The notes under the pieces are model-generated. The model made no database searches. It was not told the origin of the DNA and was given only the letters and a program-made list of their open reading frames with translations. From a virus, in the IMG/VR virus record IMGVR_UViG_3300015245_000222, positions 1 to 24,134 of that record: 24,134 bases of DNA. The stretch is one strand, 5' to 3'. The translations under genes were made by a program, and so were the position numbers. This document shows positions 11,356 through 19,740 of the stretch, in pieces. Numbering within the stretch: the first letter of the stretch is position 1; each line of letters begins with the position of its first letter.

Positions 11356-13661
11356 CAGGCACCGCCAGTCTGCTCAGGACGCCATACGCCGAAGATCGTG
11401 CCACGACAACGGCTGCCACCGAGGCAACCGATGTAGCCGCCGAAGGCGCCCATCGGGTAGCTGTCTTCGACCTGCGCCGCGTCGCTGATGTTACCCAACC
11501 ACCGGCCGTTGATCGAGGCGCACGGCTCGCAGGTATTCCGATCGAGCTGCTCACTCGCGTACAGAGCCCCCTCGGGGCCTGCCGTCATCGTGGTCATGCG
11601 GGCCGCGTTCTGCGCGCCGGTCAACAGCCCACCGAAGGTGAGCCGGGGCTGGGCGTCAGTCAGGCTCGCGAGGTGGTCGGCCACCCCGGCTGCGACGTCG
11701 GCGGCCGACCGGGTCGGGCCTTGAATCCGCAGCGCCTCGCTACCGGCCGAGATCGCCATGCCGTTGGCGAGCAGCCGAGCCGCGACGGCGGCGGCCCGCT
11801 CCATCTCGGCATGGCTCGGCGTCATCGGGTCGAGCGTCACGCCCTGGGCTTTCGCCTCGCCGACCACGGCGTGCGCCGCTCCGGTCGCGATGGCCATCAT
11901 CTTGTCAACGATCTTGTTGGTGCCGTCGGTGACAGCAGCCTGAGACACGGAGAGATCGCCGAGCTGCACCAGATCGCTGTCACTGATCGCCCGGCGCACT
12001 TGCTCAGTGAGCTGATCGGCCCAACCTGCGTTGACCTTCGACCAGCTCGCCAGCAGCGCGTCGACACCGGCCTGCCAGTCGTCCTGCAGGCCGGACAGGT
12101 CCGGCTGATCGGCCGTCGGGATGCGTGGCGGCTCGGACCCCTTGTCGCGCACCGGCAGCCCGTAGGCCACACGCAGTGCATTGATGATCGCCAGCTCGTC
12201 GAGCACGCCGAGCACCTCGACGTGCACGTTAGCGGGCGGCTCGGGCGCATTCGGCGGGCCGGGCAGCATCGGCGGGGCCGGTGGAGGCGGCGGCGGGGTG
12301 AACGGCGCCGAGAGCTGCCAGCCGGTCGCCCTGATCACGTCGCGCGCCTCTTCGACGCTGATCACCTTGTCGACCGGAGTCGAGAGAGTGGCCATCAGCG
12401 CGGCGATCTTGTCGGGGTCGGGCGTGCCGTCGCCGCTGTCGACCTGCGCGGCCACCATCGCCATCTCGGGCAGCTCGCACGCCTCGAAGGCGGACGCGGG
12501 ATCGACACCCTGCGCGATCAGTGCAACAGCGCTCTGCACGTTCAGGTTGACGGCCTGCGCCTCGGTGAGATCGTCTTCCGGGGTCGGGTTGTCGAAGTCG
12601 AACTCATAGCCCTTGCCGGTGGCGAACATCGGCAGCAGATCGAAGTTGAGCGCCTGCCGCCAGCGCTCAAGCCGTTGCTTGAGCAGCCACCGCGAGAGCA
12701 CCGTCTCGGCCGCGTCAGCGTTCGCCCGGTTGACGTTCTCGACAGTGCCGAGCATCGGCTTCGGGAACCGGAACGCCTCGCGCACGACTTCGCGATTCAC
12801 CTCGCGAAGATCCTTGAACTGCATGTCTTTAACGGAATAGGACCGTTCGACCCACGTCATTCCGCCTTCGAGAACGGCGACTCGATGCGCCCGCGCAACA
12901 CCCTTGTGGGATTCCGCCCACCGATCGCGCAGCTTCCTGAATGCGGTGTCATCCATCGTGGTCGGCGCGAGAATGATGCCGCCCGGCGTGGCCGAATTGA
13001 CGAAGAAATTACGGTTCCACTCGGCCGAGAATCGGATCGAGTCAAGATCGGCGAGCACGGTCTGCACGGCGCCCATGCCCCGGTACGGGTCGAGCGGATT
13101 GGGCCGCCGCAACATGATCACTTCGTTACGACCGAGCGGCACTTTCTCGCCGCTCGGGCCGGTGTAGACGTAGCCCGCCAGGTACGTCTCGGGATCGGGG
13201 ACCGGCTGCATGCGATCGGGCCGGACGCACCACAGTTCGAGCGGCACCCCGGCGCCCGAGCCGTCGGCAGCCTGACCGGACCATCGCACGACGAGCCACG
13301 TCTCGCCGACCAGCTCTTGATGCTGCTGACCGGACTCGACAAGCTCCTGCCGCGTGTAGAACGGGTTGGGTGCGTTCCACAGATCGAGCGCCGCGTGGCT
13401 GTAGACCTCCGTGCGCTCGCCGTCCGGCCGGGCAGCCTTGCGGAATAGGTGCCAGTCCTGGCCCGCCGTGCCGACGCTCAGCGCGTCCACGATGGCGAAC
13501 AGCGTGCCCACGGCGCCCATCGCGCCCATGAGCTGCTCCTGGCTATGGCCGGTGCCGCCGAACATCGTGGACAGCACCGAGCCTGCAGCGCCGTACGTCG
13601 TGCCGGTGAGAGGCACGGGCGGCCCGCCTTGGTTGCTCAAGCGGGTCAGCAGCGACGGCAC
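11355..13661 (-). CDS. Portal protein fused to MuF-like head protein
   Basis: GTG 13661 has AAGGG about 7 bases upstream. The 768 residues are long for a portal. Residues ~1-430 are an HK97-type portal, including LGRNEVIMLRRPNPLDPYRG (176-195) and the crown region IRFSAEWNRNFFVNSATPGG (209-228). A Pro-rich hinge covers about 454-477. The C-terminal part ends with NTCEPCASINGRWLG and GGYIGCLGGSRCRGTIFGVW, the Cys-containing signature of Mu gpF-like minor head proteins. So one chain carries both the DNA-entry channel subunit and the MuF domain. There is no internal stop or start that would split it. It overlaps the protease gene by 1 base. Confidence 0.9.
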   Translation of the reverse strand: MPSLLTRLSNQGGPPVPLTGTTYGAAGSVLSTMFGGTGHSQEQLMGAMGAVGTLFAIVDALSVGTAGQDWHLFRKAARPDGERTEVYSHAALDLWNAPNPFYTRQELVESGQQHQELVGETWLVVRWSGQAADGSGAGVPLELWCVRPDRMQPVPDPETYLAGYVYTGPSGEKVPLGRNEVIMLRRPNPLDPYRGMGAVQTVLADLDSIRFSAEWNRNFFVNSATPGGIILAPTTMDDTAFRKLRDRWAESHKGVARAHRVAVLEGGMTWVERSYSVKDMQFKDLREVNREVVREAFRFPKPMLGTVENVNRANADAAETVLSRWLLKQRLERWRQALNFDLLPMFATGKGYEFDFDNPTPEDDLTEAQAVNLNVQSAVALIAQGVDPASAFEACELPEMAMVAAQVDSGDGTPDPDKIAALMATLSTPVDKVISVEEARDVIRATGWQLSAPFTPPPPPPAPPMLPGPPNAPEPPANVHVEVLGVLDELAIINALRVAYGLPVRDKGSEPPRIPTADQPDLSGLQDDWQAGVDALLASWSKVNAGWADQLTEQVRRAISDSDLVQLGDLSVSQAAVTDGTNKIVDKMMAIATGAAHAVVGEAKAQGVTLDPMTPSHAEMERAAAVAARLLANGMAISAGSEALRIQGPTRSAADVAAGVADHLASLTDAQPRLTFGGLLTGAQNAARMTTMTAGPEGALYASEQLDRNTCEPCASINGRWLGNISDAAQVEDSYPMGAFGGYIGCLGGSRCRGTIFGVWRPEQTGGA

Positions 13662-13664
13662 AGA

Positions 13665-13937
13665 TCAGCCCTTGACGGCTCGTTCGATCACGAGAAGCGC
13701 GGCGCCGAGCACGGCCAGCCCGGCGATGGGGGTGATCATAGCGGCTGCGGCCGGGAAGCACAGAACGCCCAACACGCCCATGTTGGCGTACGGCTTGATG
13801 TGCCCGACGATCGCGCTGAGCCCCGCCTTGAGCTTCCCAAAGAGCTGCCCCGAGCCGCGACCGAGCTTCGTCGCGACGCTCGGCCCGTTCACGATCTGCT
13901 CAACCTGCTGCACGCTCATCCCGGCAGCATCGCACAC
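13665..13937 (-). CDS. Small membrane protein between terminase and portal
   Basis: GTG 13937 lies 9 bases after the terminase stop; ATG 13919 is an alternative start. Neither has a strong ribosome site. The product of up to 90 residues has a soluble N-terminus (VQQVEQIVNGPSVATKLGRG) and then two hydrophobic segments: YANMGVLGVLCFPAAAAMIT and IAGLAVLGAALLVIERAVKG. A membrane protein at this position, inside the packaging cassette, is unusual. Its coding end lies 3 bases from the portal start. The family is not recognised. Confidence 0.6.
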   Translation of the reverse strand: MCDAAGMSVQQVEQIVNGPSVATKLGRGSGQLFGKLKAGLSAIVGHIKPYANMGVLGVLCFPAAAAMITPIAGLAVLGAALLVIERAVKG

Positions 13938-13946
13938 CGAAGCTTG

Positions 13947-15287
13947 TCAGTCGATGAACCGCACGTTGTACTCAGGTCGAAGATCATAATGGGCGACGAG
14001 ATAGCGAGTCATGTCCAGACCGTGATCATCGGCCTTCACCGGCGTCTCTTTCGGCCGCTCGGTCGAGCCGTCCCACACGTAGCCGGGGAACTCGTCGAGC
14101 GTGCACGTCGGCCGCTTACTCTCGACCAGCTCGGCATCGGGATCGATCAGCGCGTTCCGATGCAGGAAAAGTCTAGGCCGACCGTCACCGGCGAGCTGCA
14201 GGCGACGCTGCACAGCTTGTATGCCCTCGGTCACGGCCTTGTGCGCCGGGGTTGTGACAAGCCCCGTCTCTTTCTCGAAGACTGCGCGACCTTCGGCATC
14301 GTGGTCGCAGACCACGACCTGCGGCCGGGGCTCGCGCCAGCCTTCGGCCCGGTGTCGGCCTTCGTGCATCACCGAGCGCAGGATCTTCGCCGCGTGCTCG
14401 GCGACGGTGCGCTTCGTCCGGTAAATCTCCCGATAGAGATAGAGCCGCCCGTCGGGATCGATTGCCCAGAAACCGCAGACGAACGGGTTGGTATAGCCGA
14501 AGTCGATCGACCATGCGCGCGGCCATTCGAGCGGCGGCGGCAGCAGATCGACAACATGCAGCGCGGGGTCGAAGCCGTCATAGACCAAGCCCTCGGCGGC
14601 TGCCCAGATGCCTTTACGCAGCCGCAGGTAACGCGGGCCGGTCAGCTTGTCGAGCTTGCCGAGATACTCGGCGCCGTGCTCGGTGATCTGGCCGTCGTCA
14701 TCGAACAGCTCGGGGTTGTCTTCGTGGCGCGATTCGAGCATAACCGTGCGGCCTTCGACCGAGCGTGCACGCAGCCAGTGTGTCGGCTTGTCGGGGTTGC
14801 AGTCGGCGATGAGCTGTTGGAACGAGACGACCCACGAGCGCAGCCGGGTGGTGAGCGATTCCCAATCGTTGATCGTCAGCTCGGTGGCTTCCTGCACATA
14901 GATCAAGTCATACTCACTCGACATGATGCGCGATGGCCGGTCGAGCCCACCGATCGTGATAGTGCTGCCGTTCTGATAACGATACTGCGGCGCCTCGCGG
15001 GGGCCACCACCGTAGAACGTCACCACGAAGTTGCTCATGGCCTCGGGGATCACGAAGCGCTCAAGCGTCTTGATGGCCGTGGTGGCGAGCGAGGTGGCCG
15101 TCTTGCGAACGATCAACGCACGCATGCCGGGATTGAGCAGACACATCAGGTGGATCTTCTCAAGGCAAGCACGCGACTTGCCGGTGCCAGCGGGGCCGCT
15201 GATCACAACCTCAGCATCACGTCGCTGCCCAAGCTCCTGAGCTGCACCGCGCGGAACGTAGCGATGCTCAAGCGCAGTTGCGCTCAC
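13947..15287 (-). CDS. terL: Terminase large subunit
   Basis: GTG 15287 overlaps the upstream TGA. The 446-residue product carries an N-terminal ATPase: Walker A GPAGTGKS (residues 31-38), an ALIVRKTATSLATTAIKTLE segment (57-76) and Walker B EYDLIYVQEA with Glu133. The C-terminal RNase H-like nuclease shows WSIDFGYTNPFVCGFW with Asp262, a second acid in VVVCDHDAEG (328-330) and a third in ADDHGLDMTRYL. Known role: the motor packages DNA into the prohead and cuts the concatemer. All catalytic landmarks are present, so it should be active. The length is ordinary for the family. Confidence 0.93.
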   Translation of the reverse strand: MSATALEHRYVPRGAAQELGQRRDAEVVISGPAGTGKSRACLEKIHLMCLLNPGMRALIVRKTATSLATTAIKTLERFVIPEAMSNFVVTFYGGGPREAPQYRYQNGSTITIGGLDRPSRIMSSEYDLIYVQEATELTINDWESLTTRLRSWVVSFQQLIADCNPDKPTHWLRARSVEGRTVMLESRHEDNPELFDDDGQITEHGAEYLGKLDKLTGPRYLRLRKGIWAAAEGLVYDGFDPALHVVDLLPPPLEWPRAWSIDFGYTNPFVCGFWAIDPDGRLYLYREIYRTKRTVAEHAAKILRSVMHEGRHRAEGWREPRPQVVVCDHDAEGRAVFEKETGLVTTPAHKAVTEGIQAVQRRLQLAGDGRPRLFLHRNALIDPDAELVESKRPTCTLDEFPGYVWDGSTERPKETPVKADDHGLDMTRYLVAHYDLRPEYNVRFID

Positions 15288-15628
15288 GGGTAGATGTAGC
15301 CGTCAAGTCGCTGCGCTCGCGAGCGCTGAGCTGCTGCACGCAGCGCTGCGATCGAGGCGCCGAGATGCACGGTGTCATCAAGCGGCTCAAGCGGATGATC
15401 CCACATCTCGTAGTGACGCCGAGAGCACCACGGCCGAAACGCCATCATCTGCGGGCACGCCCTGCACGTCGGGCAGTGCGGGCCGAAGCAGCAGGGGAAA
15501 CCAGCGTCTCGCGCGATGCCCGTGCGGTAGTCGGGCGTGCTGAATACGGCGTGCGACAACTCGAAGAGCAGAAGCGCATCAGCGACAGCAGCACTAGCGG
15601 CCAGTTCGATCGGACTCATGCCTTTCAC
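15284..15628 (-). CDS. Cys-rich protein between the terminase genes
   Basis: ATG 15628 overlaps the upstream TGA (15625-15627) and the stop overlaps the terminase GTG, so it is coupled on both sides. It has 114 residues. The middle holds a dense cysteine cluster, GFPCCFGPHCPTCRACPQMM, followed by RPWCSRRHYEMWDHP, likely binding one or two zinc ions. The N-terminal helix (SPIELAASAAVADALLLFEL) and the C-terminal ALRAAAQRSRAQRLDGYIYP flank it. A zinc protein here might bind DNA ends or regulate packaging; this is inference from location. I recognise no family. Confidence 0.65.
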   Translation of the reverse strand: MKGMSPIELAASAAVADALLLFELSHAVFSTPDYRTGIARDAGFPCCFGPHCPTCRACPQMMAFRPWCSRRHYEMWDHPLEPLDDTVHLGASIAALRAAAQRSRAQRLDGYIYP

Positions 15629-16131
15629 GTCATCGCCTCAGGATTCCAGCCGACGACCTCGACCTTGAGCGTGCCCGAGCCTTCGACCTTGACCGGTGAA
15701 TCGAGTCCGGCCAGCTTCGAGATACGCTCAGTAATCTTGAGCAGCCGATCGATCGCGGCCAACGTGGGCGCATCGTCCTGCAGGTACTCGCCAGTCGTGG
15801 GATCGGTGAGAAAGATCGTACCGGTGCCCTCGCCTCCCGTGCCGGTGGCAAGATGCCGCTTGTCAAGCACGTCGAGCGCGGCCTTGCGAAGCTGATCGAG
15901 GTGTTCCATCTCGACAGCACGCAGCTCATCGACAGCGAGTGCGCCTTCGTCGATCGTCGATCGCACTCGCCGCTGAATCGCCTCGAAGGCCACCTGTCGT
16001 GAGTTCCAATTCAACGCCTTAGCGATCTCGTCGAAACTCGCGCCACGAGAACGCATGCGCACAGCCTCGGTCACCCGGCGCGCCTCATCAGGGTCCTGCG
16101 GCAGCCTCGTCGGCTTGCGCTTCGTCGGCAC
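15625..16131 (-). CDS. Putative small terminase or HTH DNA-binding protein
   Basis: GTG 16131 has GGGAGGA 6 bases upstream, which fixes the start. It has 168 residues. Residues ~15-55 form a helix-turn-helix-type domain (EARRVTEAVRMRSRGASFDE, then IAKALNWNSRQVAFEAIQRR) like those at the N-terminus of small terminases. A long helical central part follows (EMEHLDQLRKAALDVLDK), then IDRLLKITERISKLAGLDSP, also typical of terminase small subunits before a short beta tail. Position one gene before the large terminase supports it. It should recognise the packaging site and load the motor. The family is uncertain, but the architecture agrees. Confidence 0.65.
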   Translation of the reverse strand: MPTKRKPTRLPQDPDEARRVTEAVRMRSRGASFDEIAKALNWNSRQVAFEAIQRRVRSTIDEGALAVDELRAVEMEHLDQLRKAALDVLDKRHLATGTGGEGTGTIFLTDPTTGEYLQDDAPTLAAIDRLLKITERISKLAGLDSPVKVEGSGTLKVEVVGWNPEAMT

Positions 16132-16151
16132 GGTCAATCCTCCCCCTACCG

Positions 16152-16262
16152 TCAGGCGCCTTTAGCGGGGCGAAGCTCGATAACACGCACGAAGCTGACC
16201 GGGACGCCGTTCACGTAACGGATTCTAATGCCGTACTCGGGCATGGTGACGAAGGTGACCAT
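16152..16262 (-). CDS. Micro protein, 36 residues, stop-start coupled
   Basis: ATG 16262 shares a base with the TGA of the upstream gene (TGATG), a classic translational-reinitiation arrangement. The product begins MVTFVTMPEYGIRIRYVNGV and continues PVSFVRVIELRPAKGA. It reads as a beta-hairpin-like basic peptide with good codon usage and no low complexity. The next gene starts 21 bases after its stop with its own strong ribosome site. It is too short for a family call. Confidence 0.5.
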   Translation of the reverse strand: MVTFVTMPEYGIRIRYVNGVPVSFVRVIELRPAKGA

Positions 16263-16744
16263 CAGGTACCACCGCCGAAGTTGCCGCACACGCCGTCCTC
16301 GTCGAGCTTGAACGTCACCGGAGTGCCGGGCACATCGAAGGGGCCGACGTCATTGCCGGTGAGGTGCATACGGATCGCACCGACTCGGCACGGTGCGGTG
16401 ACGGTGAGATCGAGCTGCCGGGCGAAGCGGTAGGTCCGTGACCATGACTTCGAGCCGGACGCGCAGGCGAACGGCAGCCATGATGCGTCCGGCTGCTGCA
16501 GCTCCATGCAGACCGTCGCGTCGACCGACTCGGTGCCGATCGGCATGGGGCAGCCCCCGACGTGCCCACCACCCTGCAGCACGGTGTTCTGCGCGTTCTC
16601 GTCGAGCCATGCAACGGCGGGCAGGCCGGGCGTGCGGTTACTGCAGGCCGCATGCGTCACTGCACTGGCACCGGCTGCGGTGACGAGCTGCGCACCGAGC
16701 ATCAGCGCGACGACTGCAACAATCGAGGCTCGCCTCACGATCAC
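16262..16744 (-). CDS. Secreted protein with signal peptide, 160 residues
   Basis: GTG 16744 overlaps the upstream TGA (16741-16743), and this start places a signal peptide exactly at the N-terminus: basic IVRRAS, then hydrophobic IVAVVALMLGAQLVTAAGASA, with likely cleavage near AGASA. The mature part contains about five cysteines (AACSNR, GGCPMP, TVCMEL, FACASG, APCRVG and VCGNFGG near the end), suggesting disulfides, and a beta-type fold (YRFARQLDLTVTAPCRVGAI). An exported protein encoded among replication and packaging genes is unusual. No family is recognised. Confidence 0.7.
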   Translation of the reverse strand: MIVRRASIVAVVALMLGAQLVTAAGASAVTHAACSNRTPGLPAVAWLDENAQNTVLQGGGHVGGCPMPIGTESVDATVCMELQQPDASWLPFACASGSKSWSRTYRFARQLDLTVTAPCRVGAIRMHLTGNDVGPFDVPGTPVTFKLDEDGVCGNFGGGT

Positions 16745-17418
16745 ATCCCTTCCGGTGCCCACGGCCACGTGCAGCGCCATTCGCCCCACGAGTCTCGCCA
16801 CGTCCACACGCCGATTACGGCCTGCCCGGTGGCCGGGTCGATCGCGTTCGGGCATCCGATCGTCGGCGACGGTGGGGTGCTCGGCGCGGTCGCGGTCGGC
16901 GACGGCGGGGCCGTGGTCGAACTGATCGGCACGGGGCTCGTGGTGACCTTCGGTGCCGAGATGGCCCGCCACCGGAAGACGTCACCGGCAGCCGTAGTGC
17001 ATTGCATCAGTATGTGATCAACAGTGTGCCCGAAGGCGCCATGCTGCGAGCAGAACTCGCCAGGACCAACGAACGGGCGGTTGCCGGGCCGGGCGGCAGA
17101 AAGCTCGCCCGGCCCGGCAACGCGAGGCGTGGCCACGGCAGCCGAAGCAACCACCTGCACCACCGGCCGTAGACCTGAACGCGCCTCGCCATCGATCCCG
17201 GCCGTGCTCGTTGCGGTCGGGATCGTCACCGGCCCGCTCGGGGGGATGAGCTGAGCCGGGAGATTCATGAATGCTGCCACGATGCCCATGATCGCACCGA
17301 TGACGATCGCCAGCAGAATGGCGATCGTCCAGGTGCCGACAGTCGGGCCGGTCGGCTGGCGCCGAGGACGCACGAGCGGCCGGGTGTCGGCCGGTCGGGT
17401 CAGCTCGGTCACGGACAT
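16741..17418 (-). CDS. Membrane-anchored protein with extracytoplasmic domain
   Basis: ATG 17418 starts 225 residues; no clear ribosome site is seen, but the upstream gene ends only 13 bases away. A basic N-terminus (RPLVRPRRQPTGP) precedes one TM segment, about residues 30-51 (WTIAILLAIVIGAIMGIVAAFM). A long Pro/Thr/Ala region follows, then EFCSQHGAFGHTVDHILMQC, a Cys-containing block I have seen in actinophage and actinobacterial small domains. The end (GVWTWRDSWGEWRCTWPWA) is Trp-rich. The orientation suggests the Cys and Trp parts are outside the cell. It is coupled by GTGA to the secreted protein, so the two may act together. Confidence 0.65.
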   Translation of the reverse strand: MSVTELTRPADTRPLVRPRRQPTGPTVGTWTIAILLAIVIGAIMGIVAAFMNLPAQLIPPSGPVTIPTATSTAGIDGEARSGLRPVVQVVASAAVATPRVAGPGELSAARPGNRPFVGPGEFCSQHGAFGHTVDHILMQCTTAAGDVFRWRAISAPKVTTSPVPISSTTAPPSPTATAPSTPPSPTIGCPNAIDPATGQAVIGVWTWRDSWGEWRCTWPWAPEGM

Positions 17419-17430
17419 GGCAGGAAGCTA

Positions 17431-18045
17431 TCAGCTCGAAGCGAGCTGCACAAGGCGAGCACGCACGTCGGCCACATCGGCGAACCGCCCGTCGAGCATC
17501 GCCCGGCGCAGCTTGCCGCTCTCGGTCAGGATCCCCCAGCCGTCACCCTTGAGCAGCAGCGAGCTGATCTCGACGGGGATGGGCTCGCCGACCGGCGCAC
17601 CGTCGCACTCCCGGCCGTCGAGCTTGTGCTTGTGCAGCGCCCCGTCGATCGTCACGGCCTTGATCTTGCCGCATCGGCTGCAGGCCCGCTGCCCGTTCTC
17701 GTCGATCACGCCCCGGGCGTAGGTCAGCCGGTGCGGGATGCCGTTGGTCTCGACGAAGACGAGCGCCTTGCCGATCTCGCTGGCACGTCCCTTGGGTCGC
17801 TCGTCAGCGCCCGCCAGGCGACCTGGCACGAGCACCCCGACGTGCACCTTGGGCCTGCGATCGCTGGCGCCCCGGGCGGGCGCAGGAGGCGGCGCGGTGC
17901 CCGCCAGGACATCCCAGGCCCGGCGCTCGTCAAGCGTCTCGACGACGCGGCGCAACGGCGGCTTGTGCAGCCAGTCATGATCACCTTCGGGCTGATCGTC
18001 AGGATCGATCAGCCCGAAGACATCACTACCGGGAGGCTTGATCAT
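17431..18045 (-). CDS. Zinc-knuckle protein coupled to the helicase
   Basis: ATG 18045 overlaps the helicase TGA (18042-18044) as ATGA; a GTG 18 bases earlier is not needed. The 204 residues contain a Pro/Ala-rich middle, then KALVFVETNGIPHRLTYARG and a metal-binding CSRCGKIKAVTIDGALHKHK followed by DGREC, that is Cx2C...H...C. The C-terminal segment LKGDGWGILTESGKLRRAML carries helices. Coupling suggests it works with the helicase, for instance in nucleic-acid binding. No family name can be given. Confidence 0.65.
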   Translation of the reverse strand: MIKPPGSDVFGLIDPDDQPEGDHDWLHKPPLRRVVETLDERRAWDVLAGTAPPPAPARGASDRRPKVHVGVLVPGRLAGADERPKGRASEIGKALVFVETNGIPHRLTYARGVIDENGQRACSRCGKIKAVTIDGALHKHKLDGRECDGAPVGEPIPVEISSLLLKGDGWGILTESGKLRRAMLDGRFADVADVRARLVQLASS

Positions 18046-19661
18046 CGCTGGCCTTCGATCCACTTGGTCAGCGTGCCGTCGAAACGCTGGCTCGCCAGAC
18101 CGATACTGATCTTGTCGGAAACGGCGCCAGAGCGCTCGCCTTCGACAGCCTCGGCACCGAGCCGAACAGCATAAGCAAGTTGCTTAGCGTTCGCCTTGCG
18201 CTTGCGCCAGGCGCGATCCTTCGCCGAGATCATCTGTTCTTCGACGGTGATCGCCGACTCGCCGTGTGCCATCGCGTAACCGAGATCGGCGACGTCACGC
18301 GCGAGCATCCCGCCACGGTCGGCCTTGGCCTTCACCCATGAGTTGCGCGAGTACCACCCGACGTGGAACGAGCCGGTCGGCAACGGGATCAACACGATGA
18401 AACGCTCACCGGCCTGAATGAACCAATACCCGGCGCGCGTCTGCAACCACTGCTGCCGGGAGTCGGCGAACAGATCAACCTCGCGCGCCTCGGTCGGCCC
18501 GTGGTACGCCTCGCGATCATCATCTTCGCGGTCCTCGTCAGGTTCAGCGTCGATCGCTTCGAGCAGCCCGACCCCTTCGGCGACGGCGACCTCACGCCCG
18601 GCCAGGGTGGCGATCGAGCAGAGCGAGTGCTTGCCGGTGGCACCAACGACGTCGATAACGAGCGCGCCGATCTTGCCGGGGAACGGCCGCAGCACCCTGC
18701 CGACCATCTGAATGAACAGCGGCTCGCTCTGCGTGGGCCGGGCGATGATGCACACCTCAGCGCGCGGCGAGTCGTAGCCCTCGGTCAGCACCATGCAGTT
18801 GCAGAGCACGTCGACCCGACCGGCGTCGAAGTCGGCGAGAGCTGCACGCCGGTCGGTCAGCGGCATCGCGCCCCACACCATCGAGCTGCGTACACCGGAC
18901 TCGACGAGCGCCTCATGGAACACGCGGGCCGATTCGACGGTCGGAGCGAACAGCAGCGCCGGGCGGCCAGCGGCCTGATCGACGTACGCCTTGGCGACCA
19001 GCTCGGGCGCGAGGCTGGCTTCGAGCGCCTCGCCGAGCTGCCCTTCGGCGTAGTCGCCACCCGAGCGGCGCACGTCGCGCAAATCGAGATCGGGCACCTT
19101 CACGTGGATGCCCTTCGGGTCCACGAGATAGCCCTTGCGGATCATGCTCAGAATGTCCTGCTGGTAGACGATCTCTGCCCAGACGTCACCGAGCTTCGCG
19201 GAGTCGCCTCGTTTCATGGTGGCCGTGAAGCCTGCCCACGGGATGTCGAGCGCATCCATCACGGCCCGGTAGGTGGGCGCTGTCGCGTGGTGCGCCTCGT
19301 CAACGATCCCGACGGTGAAGTTCCCCAGCGCGGAGCGCCGGGCCTCGCTGGCGAGCGTCTGGATCGAGGCCACGACGCAGGAGGCATCGATCTCGTTGCG
19401 ATCAGCCTTGACCACGCCGATCTGCAGGGCCGGGTCGACCGAGCGCAGCTTGGCGACGGCCTGCTCGATCAGCTCGTCGCGGTGCGCGAGCACGAGAGTA
19501 CGCCCACCCTCGGCGGCCACCCCGGACGCGACGGCCGAGAAGATCACTGTCTTGCCCGAGCCGGTCGGCAGCACCACGGCTGGCCGGTTGGTGCCGTCGG
19601 CCCACGCCTGCGTGACGGCGACCACGGCGTCCTGCTGGTAGTCCCTGAGCTTGATCGTCAT
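18042..19661 (-). CDS. Superfamily 2 DEAD/DEAH-type helicase
   Basis: ATG 19661 is 7 bases after a TAGACT -10 and has no ribosome site, so the message is probably leaderless. It has 539 residues. Motifs: Q-motif region LRDYQQDAVVAV (5-16), Walker A PTGSGKT (32-38), DEAHHA (121-126), TAT (146-148), then the second RecA lobe with LLFAPTVESARVF, VLTEGYDSPRAEVCIIARPT and the arginine-finger motif QMVGRVLRPFPGK. This resembles the SSL2/UvrB-like phage helicases used in replication or recombination. The last ~170 residues after the helicase core (YWFIQAGERFIVLIPLPTGS...) are an extension that I do not recognise. It heads the long operon. Confidence 0.9.
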   Translation of the reverse strand: MTIKLRDYQQDAVVAVTQAWADGTNRPAVVLPTGSGKTVIFSAVASGVAAEGGRTLVLAHRDELIEQAVAKLRSVDPALQIGVVKADRNEIDASCVVASIQTLASEARRSALGNFTVGIVDEAHHATAPTYRAVMDALDIPWAGFTATMKRGDSAKLGDVWAEIVYQQDILSMIRKGYLVDPKGIHVKVPDLDLRDVRRSGGDYAEGQLGEALEASLAPELVAKAYVDQAAGRPALLFAPTVESARVFHEALVESGVRSSMVWGAMPLTDRRAALADFDAGRVDVLCNCMVLTEGYDSPRAEVCIIARPTQSEPLFIQMVGRVLRPFPGKIGALVIDVVGATGKHSLCSIATLAGREVAVAEGVGLLEAIDAEPDEDREDDDREAYHGPTEAREVDLFADSRQQWLQTRAGYWFIQAGERFIVLIPLPTGSFHVGWYSRNSWVKAKADRGGMLARDVADLGYAMAHGESAITVEEQMISAKDRAWRKRKANAKQLAYAVRLGAEAVEGERSGAVSDKISIGLASQRFDGTLTKWIEGQR

Positions 19662-19668
19662 GGGGGAT

Positions 19669-19690
19669 AGTCTACCACACTTCTGTCAGG
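19669..19690 (-). promoter_or_regulatory. Operator-like site O5 and helicase promoter
   Basis: On the plus strand TCTACCA-CACTTC-TGTCAGG (19671-19690) is a weaker member of the inverted-repeat family. On the minus strand -10 TAGACT (19669-19674) overlaps it and lies 7 bases from ATG 19661. A neighbouring CTGTCAG-GTC-CTAACAG half-site pair (19684-19700) may extend binding. The site would control the whole replication/head operon. Confidence 0.6.
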
Positions 19691-19740
19691 TCCTAACAGC
19701 TTGTTGAGTGCCCCGCTGCCATGATCAATATGACCATAGC

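Noticed and set aside
11673-15293. Long plus-strand open frames (11673-13448 and 13449-15293), antisense to the portal and terminase genes
   Set aside because: They are the antisense of two well-recognised proteins. Their translations are Arg/His/Val-rich without domains, a known effect of high-GC codon bias.
18363-19670. Plus-strand open frame of 435 codons
   Set aside because: It is antisense to the helicase gene with all its motifs; the product is low in complexity and rich in Arg, His and Gly.
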